Assembly (NCBI GenBank): GCA_022496185.1
Contig: WTXG01000085.1
Coordinates: 62,001 to 126,000, forward strand
From: Multifurca ochricompacta
Taxonomy: Eukaryota; Basidiomycota; Agaricomycetes; Russulales; Russulaceae
DNA length: 64,000 nucleotides
Reading direction: 5' to 3'
Positions 20,276 through 31,300 of the stretch are shown one piece after another. The translations under genes and the position numbers were made by a program. Below the pieces are notes generated by a model. That model did not search any database. It saw nothing but the letters and a program-made list of their open reading frames with translations, and was not told where the DNA came from. How positions within the stretch are numbered: the first letter of the stretch is position 1; every line of letters begins with the position of its first letter.

Positions 20276-21781
20276 GTGGCTTCTTCCAGCCGCAGTCAGA
20301 CCCTGTTCAAAGAAGAGCTTATCAACTGCAGAGACGAGAATAATCTTTCACAACAGACACTTGGCTCTGCTGTCTGGAAAGACTTTGAATCCGAGTTTGG
20401 ATACTACATCTATCACGATGGAAGATACCAACCGGTAGAATACAACGACAAGAAAAGAGTTTGGTATCGTATCTGATACTCAGAATGACGACACTCTTGG
20501 GTCACTACAGGACCTGCCCCACTAGAATTTGGACTAGGACCGTGGAGGGAAAATCCCCTGGCCATCATCACTGACTCTGAAGAAGAGTACGTTGAACAAG
20601 AACAGAATGACGATGCACCAGTATTAGCTGTCGCTACACAGGTTGCACTGGAGACTGCTACAATCAGAGCCCCTGCATTAGCAACTCCCCAGATATCCAC
20701 ACAATCCACCAACACTGCCCACCCTATGTCTACCATTGCTGCACAACTCCCTGACCCCACCCCAAACCTGCCACCTCCTCCTACCATGACCGCCCCAAAC
20801 ATTCCACCTCCATCAAGGCGACTCTCGGGAGTATTGCCCCAGACGTTCATGGGAGATCGCTCCCAAAGCAAGAAGTTCATTCTGGAGTTTACCACCTTCC
20901 AGAATTTCAACCATGATGTCCCTCAAATCGTCAACCCATTCCAATGAGCCAACCTCTTCTTGTCACTCATTAGAGGGGAAGCTGTAGACAATTGGACAAT
21001 GGAACAGCTAGAATGGCTGAATGATCAAGTAGCATCAGGGCGACGAACAACGAGCCTTGGCCTCTGGGAAACAGTTGCCCAGAGGTTCAAAGATGCCTTC
21101 ACAGATGGGCAGGCTAAACAAAAGGCGGCAAGAGAATTAAAAACACTAAAGATGGAAAGAGGGGATTTGGATGCATATGTCGCCAAATTCCGCAGCCTGG
21201 CCAATCGAGCTGGGTATGACACAGATGAAGAGGCCACACTGGACCTCTTCTCCCAAGGCCTCCCCAACCCCCTTGTGAAGAACATAATCCAGTTCCATCA
21301 CCCCCATACTTGGGACAACTGGGTGGATGCTGCACACCAACAGCAACAAGATTACCTTGATTTTCAAACAAGGTTCGGAGTTGACACGAAGAAGGGGAAG
21401 ACCAGGGACCAATGGAAGGCCGCCTTTGGGGTGAAATCACCAGGACATGGTCCGACAAGGGATCCAAATGCCATGGATACCTCAGCTGATAGAACCCATG
21501 TCTGCGCGACACTAACAGAAGATGAGAGGCAGACCCTCATGAAGGAAGGAAGATGCTTCCAATGCAAAGCCCAAGGGCACATGTCTCAAGACTGCCCGAA
21601 GAAGGGAGCACACGTAGCTGAGGCCACTACTACCCCTGCCCCAGTTTCCAACAACCCATCCTCCATTGACAAACGTACCAAAGAAGAGAAAGCCCATGAC
21701 ATATGGGCAAACATGATGAAAGAAAGTGAGGAAGTATGTGCCATCTTGGTGGAAAAGGCATTTGCCAAAAAGGATTTTTGA
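20276..21781 (+). pseudogene. G3 gag (capsid and CCHC nucleocapsid)
   Basis: The start codon position carries GTG where relatives have ATG. The N-terminal block (LGSAVWKDFESEFGYYIYH) is followed by a Pro-rich linker. The gag/capsid fold (about 20880-21420) includes NWTMEQLEWLNDQ and DAFTDGQAKQKA. One zinc knuckle CFQCKAQGHMSQDC lies at 21554-21595. In-frame TGA near 20474, 20483 and at 20945 interrupts it. The natural stop TGA at 21779 directly follows GATTTT; pol lies in the -1 frame and overlaps, so expression of pol would need a -1 shift here. All four relatives in the window keep GATTTTTGA at this point. Confidence 0.88.
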
Positions 21782-24700
21782 TTGGCTTGACCCCATCAGC
21801 CTGGGCAAGAGCATTACATGTAACTTCTGTGTACACTAGTCAATTCAAATCATTGAAAATACCAGTACACTTTGAAACTACACAGAAGATGGCCGACCGT
21901 GATGTGCTGGTGGACTCTGGAGCCACCAATAACTTTATCAGCCAGCAACTTGTAAAAGTCCTTGGATTAGGGATGCTTACGCTCCCTCAAGAGAAAAACA
22001 TTTGGAACATAGATGGAACAGCCAACAGGGCTGGAAGGATTACCCACTACACCAACCTAAGCATACAAGTTGGGGAAGATACCAAAACAATCCGCTTCCT
22101 CATCACTGATCTTGGCACTGAAGATCTCATCCTGGGGTACCCCTGGCTTGCAGCCTTTGAGCCAAAGATAAACTGGGCAGATGCAACTATGAGTAAAGAG
22201 TTCTATCCTATTATCATCACGTCTTTGGGATATGACTATGCAGTCCAACACTCCGCCATCCAAGCCATTGTTATGGGAGAACGAGCTACATGGGAGGACC
22301 TAGAACCTAGTGATCAAATATACTGCTATGCGACAAAGGCTTCTGAATTGGCACAAAAAGCAATGGAAGGACAGGAAGACAAAACCTTTGAAAACACCGT
22401 CCCCGGAGAGTACCAGCGTCACTACAAAGTATTCTCTGAAGAGGAGTCCCAGCAATTCCCACCTTCACGACCTTGGGACCACACCATCGATTTTGTACCA
22501 GATACCCCCCCTGCCATTGATTGTAAAATTTATCCACTGTCACAAAAGGAACAGGAGGCATTGACCGCCTTCCTGGAGGAACATCTTGCCAAAGGATATA
22601 TTCGCCCATCTAAGTCATCCTATGTGTCACCTTTCTTCTTTATCAAAAAGAAGGATGGCAAACTGCGCCCAGTACAAGATTACAGAAGGATTAATGCATA
22701 CACCATCAGAAACACCTACCCTCTCCCACTTATACCAGAACTCATTGACACAATGAGGGACAAGGCGTTATTCTCTAAAATGGACATTCATTGGGGATAT
22801 AACAACATACATATTTGTGAAGGAGATCAGGGAAAAGCTGCGTTCAAAACTAACCAAGGACTCTTCAAACCTAACATCATGTTTTTTGGCCTAACCAACT
22901 CTCTGGCAACATTCCAGGCAATGATGAATCACATATTCTGAGATCTCATACTGACTGGAGAAGTGGTTGTTTACATGGATGATATTCTGGTCGCTACCAA
23001 GGATGATCTCCCTCATCATTGAACGTGTGTCCATCAGGTCTTGGATATTTTACATGACCATGACCTCTATTTGAAACCGGCAAAGTGTTCCTTTGAACAG
23101 AAGAGCGTCGAATACCTAGGGGTCATACTCGAGGGAGGACATGTATGCATGGACCCAGTCAAGGTACAGGGAATTAGAGAGTGGCTGACGCCCACAAGCA
23201 TTAAAGATGTTAGATCCTTCATTGGATTTTGTAACTTCTATCAGCATTTTGTCAAAGGTTTCTCAAGAATTGCTCGACCGCTGAATGATCTCCTGAAGAA
23301 GGACATGCCATGGCACTGGGACACGCCCCAACAAGAAGCATTTGAGCGGATCAGAGACATCATAGGAGCAGAACCAGTGCTCATTCAACCTGATCTAAAC
23401 CAACCCTTTGAACTGGAGGTAGATGCCTCCCACTTTGCAAATGGAGCTGTGTTGTACCAGCGTGATGCCACACAAATTCTACATCCAGTGGCATACTATT
23501 CTGAGACTTTCTCCCCAGCTGAACAAAATTATGACATCTGGGATAGAGAGTTACTTGCCATTGTCAAAGCTCTGCGCCACTGGCGACCCTATCTAGCCGG
23601 TGCCCCTCATAAAACCATTATTCACACCAACCATTCCAACCTACTATATTGGAAAGAACCCCATAAAATCAGCAGATGCGTGGCACAAGAAGTCCTAGAG
23701 CTCAAAGAGTACAATTTCACCCTGAAACACATCATGGGCAGCCATAATGCACAAGCAGATGCATTATCACGCAGATCAGACATGCATACTGGGGAAGACA
23801 ACAATACTAACATCGTAGTCCTTCTGGAAGAAGTGTTCACAAGAACTGCCGTAGTCAGCCTCCACGACATGGATTTATGGGCACAAGTCTCACAGAACAT
23901 GAACCAAGAACTTTGTCACTCTTGGGCTGATGCACATAATTTGAAGAACATTAATGGCTTGTGGTGGAAGGACGGCGATCGTCTTGTTGTCACTGGTGGC
24001 AACAACATTAAGCAGGGGGTGATCCATTTTCACCATGACCTCCCCTCTGCGGGCCACCCCGGCATCACCAACATGTACACCCTCACCAAATGAGATTACT
24101 GGTGGCCCAACATGAAGCAGGATGTTGAAAACTATGTGAAAGGATGTGCTGCATGTCAGGCGAATAAGGTTAACATGCACCCAAAAATCCCCCTATACAT
24201 CCCATCACGCCCATCACATCAACCCCGTTCCAGACCATTGCTATGGATTTCATAGTCAAACTCCCTGAGTTGCAAGGGTTCGACACCATCCTTACAATTA
24301 CCGACCATGACTGTTCAAAGGCAGCCCTCTTCATACCCTGCAAAGAAAGTATCACAGCTGAAGGAGTGGCAAAGCTATACCTTGATCATGTTTACCACCA
24401 CTACGGACTCCCCCAGAAAGTAATCTCCGATCGAGATACTTGGTTCACATCAACATTCGCGCGAGCTCTGTGTAAAAAGTTGAATATTACACAGAACATA
24501 TCCACAGCCTACCACCCACAGACTGATGGACAGTCAGAATGCACCAACCAATGGTTAGAACAGTACCTGCGGTTCTGGTGTAATAGACAACAAGACAACT
24601 GGGCCCAGTGGTTATCGACAGCAGAGTTCGCCCACAACTCCTGGCCTAACGGGACTACGAAGGCCACCCCATTTTCACTCATCATGGGCTGGACCCTGCA

Positions 24701-25285
24701 AACCACATGGGTAGATAAGCCCACCAATGTGCCCTCGGTAGCCCAATGAATTGACCAATGGAAGGAGCTATGACAATCGGCCAATGAGAATCTGCTGAAG
24801 GCACAAGAGCTTCTATCTACACTGCCCAACAAGTTTGCACCTTATCAGACCAATGACTAGGTTTGGCTTGAGGGAAAGAACATTCACACATCACATCCCA
24901 CTGCCAAGCTAGCGCCTCAACATCATGGACCCTTCCAGATCAGAAGGAAGCTGTCAGATATTTCATATGAACTCGAACTCCCTGAGAAATGGAAGATCCA
25001 CCCAGTCTTCCATGCCCAACTGTTGACACCATACAAGGAAACTTCTATTCATGGCAAGAACTTCCCGAGACCACCACCTGACCTTATCAATGGCAAAGCA
25101 GAGTGGGAAGTGGATCACATCCTGGATTCATCCTGAAGAGGCCGAGGGTGCAAGCTGCATTACTTGATCAAATGGAAGGGGTTCCCAGACTCTGACAGTT
25201 CGTGGGAGCCAGCTGAGAATATCTTTGCTCCGGCCCTTATCACGGAATTCCACTTACGACATCCCCAAGCACCCAAGAACAGTTA
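21782..25285 (+). pseudogene. G3 pol: protease, RT, RNase H, integrase, chromodomain
   Basis: The protease has DSGAT (21913-21927) and ILGYPWL. RT carries FFFIKKKDGKLRPVQDYR and the active site YMDD (22972-22983). RNase H begins ELEVDASHFANGAVL (about 23410-23454). Integrase has an H..H..C..C zinc block (HHDLPSAGHPG to CAACQ, about 24031-24162) and the catalytic core from MDFIVKLP (24243) through HPQTDGQSE. The chromodomain ends with YLIKWKGFPDSDSSWEP (about 25157-25210). TGA at 22939, 23020 (approx.), 24091, 24747 and 25134 (approx.) and TAG near 24858 break it; most are at former CGA. A frameshift lies near 24230. The frame closes with TAA at 25283. Confidence 0.9.
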
Positions 25286-25340
25286 AAAGGGGCGGCTCTT
25301 AGACCACAAATGAACTCCCCAGAACAACACATCACTAGCA

Positions 25341-26558
25341 ATGTCCTACCATCTATCCATCAACATGTCTTCCTCTTCTTTCATTGCTGCCTCTGCCGCC
25401 GTCAACGCCTTTGCTGCCACTCATGTGGTGGTGGAAGCTTTCCCCTCTGCTCACCCTTCCACTCATCCCTGTTCCCCTATCGACTATGAAGCTGCGGAGG
25501 AACGAGTCAAGAACCAGTCGCCGAACCCCAATGACAACTTCAACCATTCTGAAGAACCCCACCCAAACGACCTCGTCAGCATGGAGCAAGACGATGACAT
25601 CCCAGAATTCCCCTTCTTCACCAATAACCCGAATTCATCCATGTACTTCCCCCTTGAAATCACTATGGCTGATGGACGAAAGCTATAGCTAAGTACATAT
25701 TTTACACCAATGGAGGAATGGATGTCGCAGGCTGTATGAAGAAAGATGGACCTGTCTATGGAGCACCCATCTACTTGGAGGAACGGTACACAGGTCATCT
25801 TCACCATACAATGAGTGATGAACAGTTGGGACATCTTGTGGCTGATGACCCCTGAGCATTCGCAATCGACGAAGTACTAAACGACATGCGTCTTCTGCAT
25901 CTCAAAGCAGAGGTAATGAGACTGCGGAAGACCCTCACACTGCGCACCACACTTAATACTCAGTACAAAGAATACACAAAGCAAATGATGAGACTCACAA
26001 GGGGGATGTTCCAGGTGGAACAAGAGTTAACAGAGATTCAGAAAAGGCTGGAGAAGGGGATGTGTACCAGACTATTGCTGAAAGGTATGCAGACACTTAT
26101 GCACAACCCCTTCCACCACGATCACTAGGGGCTGCACTGCAACTGCTGCTGAATCAATTCGAGATGCCATGGATGCATGAGAACCCCGAGGAGAGACATG
26201 CTGGCGATGTGATAGCAAGTATCACATTAGTTGGAACTGCCTGCTTAATCGCAAATGGTGCCGTCATTGTCAAAGCAACTTACATTGGAGTCGGTTCTGC
26301 ATTTTCTGCCAACTGGGTATTGCCCCAACAATTGTCAACCCTTCAGGGTGGTGCAGCAAATGCCTGCGTCATAACGCGGGGCATCGCAAGCTCAATTGCC
26401 CAGTCTACAATAAGTGCCCCCAGTGCGGATGACGCGGCCCATATGGCTTCTTGCGCATGCATCAATGCGCAGCCAATGAAACTTATACCATTGAAGATTG
26501 GAATTTGGCAGACGATTATGTGGACTTAGTACAGGACGATGATGGTGCATGTTTCTAG
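25341..26558 (+). pseudogene. G3 post-chromodomain ORF with tandem CCHC knuckles
   Basis: I do not recognise this as a standard gypsy domain. It starts MSYHLSINMSSSS and has a block PEFPFFTN..YFPLEIT, then AKYIFYTNGGMDVAGC.. (frame changed near 25685). A likely coiled coil follows (25890-26050). Then, in the first frame again, come two exact CX2CX4HX4C knuckles (CWRCDSKYHISWNC, CRHCQSNLHWSRFC), a CX2CX6HX4C variant (CSKCLRHNAGHRKLNC) and a fourth incomplete CPQCG..MHQC, all at 26199-26470. One TGA lies in the fourth. The same tail is fused to pol in G7. It could add nucleic acid binding to pol; that is inference. Confidence 0.75.
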
Positions 26559-26589
26559 CTGGGTCAGCTCGAACCAGAAAGGAGGGTGA

Positions 26590-27180
26590 TGTTACAACCA
26601 GGGCCTAGTACCCCACTTTTCTTCACTCTCCCTAACACAGACCCTTCCCTTCCACCTACTCTCCACTTCTTGATCACATCCCTGTCCTGGGATCCCTCAC
26701 ATGCCTTACTCCCCTCCCTGTGACTGTTGATTGTACATGTTGACATGTTGTTTACACTTGCTTGTGTTTTCCTTTGTTTCTTATCTTCTTATCTCTAAGA
26801 CCGGACACTTACTTAATTCCCTATCAGAAGCCAGGCTTTACACCGTCCGCTTCTGTATATTTGGGCCCACCTGACTCCGTATCTCTTATCTCCTAGACGC
26901 CCACTCAATTACGTATATAAGTCTGCTGTAGCTACACTGTAGACCTCAGACTCGACTTATTGAATACATCAGTGCTTGTCTTCTGGACTCCCCTTTGAAA
27001 GCTCTGACTTGACCATCTCAAGTACTTCTGGTACTTTCCACTCAACATCGTCTTAGAGTACAGCCTCTTTGACTTTGACTTCTTTCATACGAACTCCAAG
27101 GGGTCTTATTGGTCCCTTATCTGATTACAAATGAACGCTGTCACACAAGTCATGTGGAACATCCCGCACCGGACATAACA
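26590..27180 (+). repeat. G3 3' LTR
   Basis: 591 bp, TGTTACAACCAGGGCC.. to ..CGGACATAACA, directly preceded by a purine run (AAAGGAGGGTGA), the polypurine tract. The TATA box is TATATAAGTCTGC (26924-26936). Differences from the 5' LTR are mainly CpG to TpG/CpA. Confidence 0.93.
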
Positions 27181-27209
27181 CTGCCCCAAACATCCTGCCT
27201 CCATCCAGA
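27181..27209 (+). pseudogene. G0 gypsy gag fragment 2
   Basis: CTGCCCCAAACATCCTGCC.. matches the G3 gag stretch at about 20785-20815 (PNIPPPSR). It ends in CCAGA, the target duplication of LTR5. Confidence 0.7.
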
Positions 27210-27718
27210 TGTGACAGAATTCTCCCTGCGATGTTACTAATGACTTGATATCATGTTTCACTGGTGTTTGCTTACTGAGGGCCTAACCCCTCCTAATTCT
27301 CCTTAGTTCTAGCTAGTTCTACTGCGCAACCATTTAGATACTATGTCATAGTCCTAGAACCTTCTATTTACTATGACATAGCTAGAACTACTTGTATTTA
27401 AAGTACAGTAAAGCAGAGAGACAGACTAAGTCTGTTCTCTTGTGTTCAATCAAAGGTGCTTTGGACTTCATTGAATCCTCTCAGTTAGAGCCCCACTTGA
27501 ACTCTCCAAGATGCAACTTGGAGAGCCTTCATCATCTTGAACTTGTTGCAGGACTGAGCATCTCTGCTGTTGACTTCAATTCTTGCATGTGTGCCCTCTG
27601 ACTTCATCATGGGCTTGACTAGATCTTGACTCTATTGTAACTTTGAACCTTGCCTTGCTTCAACTTGAAAGGCCCACTCTTGTTTGACTTCAACACAGTT
27701 CCGCACCTAACTGTGACA
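27210..27718 (+). repeat. LTR5 solo LTR (G5 family)
   Basis: TGTGACAGAATTC.. to ..CACCTAACTGTGACA matches the G5 LTRs at 50964-51479 and 57630-58143 in opposite orientation. It has a perfect target duplication CCAGA (27205-27209, 27719-27723). The CpGs present in G5 LTRs are mostly lost here. Confidence 0.9.
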
Positions 27719-27748
27719 CCAGATGACTTTCTGGAGTACTACCCCAGA
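27719..27748 (+). pseudogene. G0 gypsy gag fragment 3
   Basis: CCAGATGACTTTCTGGAG.. parallels CAAGGCGACTCTCGGGAG of G3 gag (20815-20835). It ends in a second CCAGA, the target duplication of G7. Confidence 0.75.
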
Positions 27749-28344
27749 TGTAACACCTGGTGCGGGCATTCAGCACAACATGTGACTTAAGTCGTGTAGC
27801 AGAACTATGAAGTCAGTTGTACACTGTGTTACAAGTATATGGAGGCAAGTGACGAGTCAATACCAAGGAGCTAATCCCTTGGTATTGGTGAGTGGAAAAG
27901 TGCCAGAAGCACTGAGACGATTCAGAGGTTGGTTCTTAGAGATCACCCAGAAGGTAATGCACCAAGCCAATTGAGAAGTTGAGTCTAAAGCATACAGGGC
28001 TATCTAAGCAGGCCTTATATATGTAATAGGGATCGGAGTCTGAATTGGAGTAAAGTACTTGGCATATCAACAAAGTCGTAATATAACTAAAGGGGGAGAC
28101 AGAGCAAGGGTGGGCCAGGTGAGAATATACGGAGATGAATCCGGTATAGTTGCAATTCTGGTGGGAAAATATGTAAGAGTTCACATGTAATGTATGAGTC
28201 AGAGATAAGCACAGCCCGAGTCAAAGATAAGAAACAAACAAGTACAAAAGAAGCATAAACAGAGTCAACAAAGGTCAAACAAGGTCAAACAACAAGTCAC
28301 AAGGCATGAATGAAAGAAAAGACGACATAGCAGGGTTCATAACA
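27749..28344 (-). repeat. G7 3' LTR
   Basis: TGTAACACCTGGTGCGGG.. to ..GGGTTCATAACA, 596 bp. It matches the interrupted LTR at 35265-36354. Confidence 0.92.
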
Positions 28345-28375
28345 TTACCCCCTCTCTAAGTCCTAGCAGAGCCAG

Positions 28376-31300
28376 CTAGATTGGCATACCATCATCATCC
28401 TGTACCAAGGAGAGGTAGTCATCTGCTACAGTGTAGTGGTCAGCATCATAATTCTCCTTGTCTTCATCCATGGGGCAAACATGTGTTCATAGAAAACCAT
28501 AGGGCCCTCACCTCCCACAGTGAAAGCAGCTGTCATAAACATGACAATTGATTTCTTGATGTCTGGCATTATGGGAGAGACACTTGCCACACCATCTGGA
28601 GGGGTTGAGAACATTGGGGGCTTGTGTGAGCCTTTGGAATAAACACTGGCGACTCCAGTGCAAGGTGCTTTGGCAGTGTCAACATTGCTTCTTGGCTGTA
28701 GGGCAGCACCAGCTGAGATGGTACTTGCTATTGCAGTGCCAGCAAAGATGACCATTCGGGTTTTCATGGAGGCAGGGCATTTCAAGACAGCTCGGGTTGA
28801 GATGGGGTGCCAACTCAAGGCGGCAACAGGGAAGGGGTCAGGCAAAAATGTCAGCTTAGTGTTTGGATATAGTCTGGTATGCCTCTCCCAACTCCAGCCA
28901 CGTCCTAATAGACGCCAGGTGCTGCTCAATATCAAAAATCCCCCAAGAAATCCTCACCATCTGTCATTCATAATCATGGCACTGCATGTTGAGATTGTCC
29001 TTGAGCACCTGGAACTTGCACAGTTGTGCAACTTCAGCAGTGAGTTGTGGCATGCGCAAGTCTTGAAGTACCTCGTTGATGGTGAAGGTGCAAGGGTCAG
29101 TGCTCAACAGATGCCTTAAGTGCTCCAGCCCTAAGACATAATGGAGCCAGTCAACCTTTTTCTCTTCCAAATATACCAGGGCCCCATAGACTGGTCCCCC
29201 CTTTTCCAAACATCCTGCCACATCCATACCTTCATTTGTATAATAGATGTACTTGGCCACCTCTGTCATGCCATCATTTCTGGACGATGGGATCATGAGT
29301 GGGAAGTAAAATCTAGAGGTGGGGTCATTTGGGAAGAATGGGAATTCTGGGGCCTCATTGCCAAAGTTGACATCAATTAAGTCATTTGGGTGGGGGTGCT
29401 TGGGCAGAGTAAAATCATTGTTGATGTTGGAGGCTTTGTTCCCTTCGGCCACTCTGGCAGCTGCATCATAATCAATAGGAGACAATGGGCAAGAAGGAGG
29501 GTGCAAAGGAGAAAGTAGTGGAAATGCATTGATAGCAGCAGAGGTGTGGACACTGGAGGGAGACATAGGATTTATTCTGGGTTGCTTTGGAGGAAGAAGT
29601 TGTTGTAGTGAATATATTGCAACCCCTTCTTTATCTGCCTCAGGATGGCACCTATAGAAGTCCTTGATTAGCTTGGGCACAAAGATGTCCACAGCAGCTT
29701 CCCACAAGTTGTTGGCATCAGGGAAGCCCTTCCATTTGATCAGATAATAAAGGCTTTGCTTGCACCCTCGTCCTCTCCACTTGGCATTGGCAATACATTC
29801 TACCTCCCATTCTGGTTCTCTGTCAACTAGCTTGGGAGGGGGTCTTGGGAAATTCTGCCCATGTATGGCTGTCTCTTTGTACAGTGTGAGAAGGTTGGCG
29901 TGAAAAACAGGGTGAATCTTCCAAGTAGGTGGCAACATCAGCTTGTATGTAACATCTGACAGCTTCTGTTCTATTACAAATGGACTGTGGCGCCTAGGAG
30001 CTAGTTTTGCTGTTGGATGCGACATGTGGATATTGTGCCCTTCTAGCCAGACTTGATCTCTGACTTGATAGGGCATAAACTTTGTGGGTTTCTCAGCCAG
30101 GGTCTTTTGCACCTTCTGAAGATTTCTATTGGCTGATTCCCATATCTCTTCCCATTGGCCGATATGCTGAGTTATGGATGGCACATTGGTGGGTTTGTCA
30201 GTCCAGGTGGTATGGGGGTTCCATCCCATAATAAGGGAGAAGGGGGAAGTCTTTGTTGTCCCATTTGGCCAGCTGTTATGTGCAAACTCTGCTGTTGCCA
30301 GCCATTCTGCCCAGTCATCCTGTCACTCATTACACCAAAAGCAAAGATACTGCTCCAGCCATTGGTTCGTCCATTCTGATTGACCATCAGTTTGAGGATG
30401 GTAAGCTGTGGAGATGTTCTGTTGGATATCAAGGTGTTTACACAGGGCTCATGCAAACATGGACACAAACTGTGGGTCTTGGTCGGATATGATCTTTTGA
30501 GGAAGTCCATAATGCCAATATACATGGTCTAAGTACAGTTTGGCAACTCCTTCAGCTGATATTGTCTCATTACAGGGAATGAAGAGCACGGCCTTTGAGC
30601 AATCATGGTCTGTGACAGTAAGTATGGAGTCGTATCCTTGTGATGGTGGTAACTTGACAATAAAATCCATGGTGATGGTTTGGAAGGGGGCCATTGCAAT
30701 TGGTGTGATGGGTGAAAGTGCTGGTGGTTTTGGGTGTGTGTTTACTTTATTTGCCTGACACTCTGCACATCCCTTGACATATGCTTCCACATCTTTCTTC
30801 ATATTTGGCCACCAGTAATCTTGTTTGGCAAGGGCATAAGTATTTGCAATGCCGGGGTGTCCTGCAGAGGGAAGATCATGGTGAAAATGAATCACCCCCC
30901 TCTTAACATTGTTGCCACCAGTGACAACCAATCGATCACCATCTTTCCACCATAGGCCATCTTTCATTTTCAAGTTGTGGGGTTCTACCCAGGATTTACA
31001 CAATTCCTGATTCATGTTCTGTGTCACCTGGGCCCAAAGATCCATGTCATGAAGGCTGATAACAGCTGTTTTTGCAAAGACATCTTCTGGTAAGACTACA
31101 ATATTGTTGTTGTCATTCTCTCCTTCATCACTACTGGCTGGTCTGGACAGGGCATCTGCATGTGCATTACGAGCTCCAGGGAGGTGTTTGAGTGTGAAGT
31201 TGTACTCTTCAAGCTCTAAAACTTCATGTGCCACTTGCTGACTAATTTTATGAGGTTCTCGCCAGTAAAGGAGGTTGGAGTGGTCTGTATAGATGACAGT

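Larger units (their letters stand above)
18315..27180 (+). mobile_element. G3, full-length chromodomain Ty3/gypsy retrotransposon
   Basis: It has LTRs of 591 bp net (5' LTR 18315-20253 interrupted by LTR4; 3' LTR 26590-27180) and a perfect target duplication CTGCC (18310-18314, 27181-27185). The internal order is gag, protease, RT, RNase H, integrase, chromodomain, then an extra ORF with zinc knuckles. This order and the chromodomain place it among the chromoviruses. Many in-frame TGA/TAG stops and a few frameshifts make it defective. It lies inside the gag of an older relative (G0). Confidence 0.94.

Noticed and set aside
26062..26529. 155-codon plus-strand frame (MYQTIAERYADTYAQ..) as a separate membrane protein
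   Set aside because: Over most of its length it is an alternative frame to the CCHC knuckle frame, whose cysteine spacing is conserved in G7.
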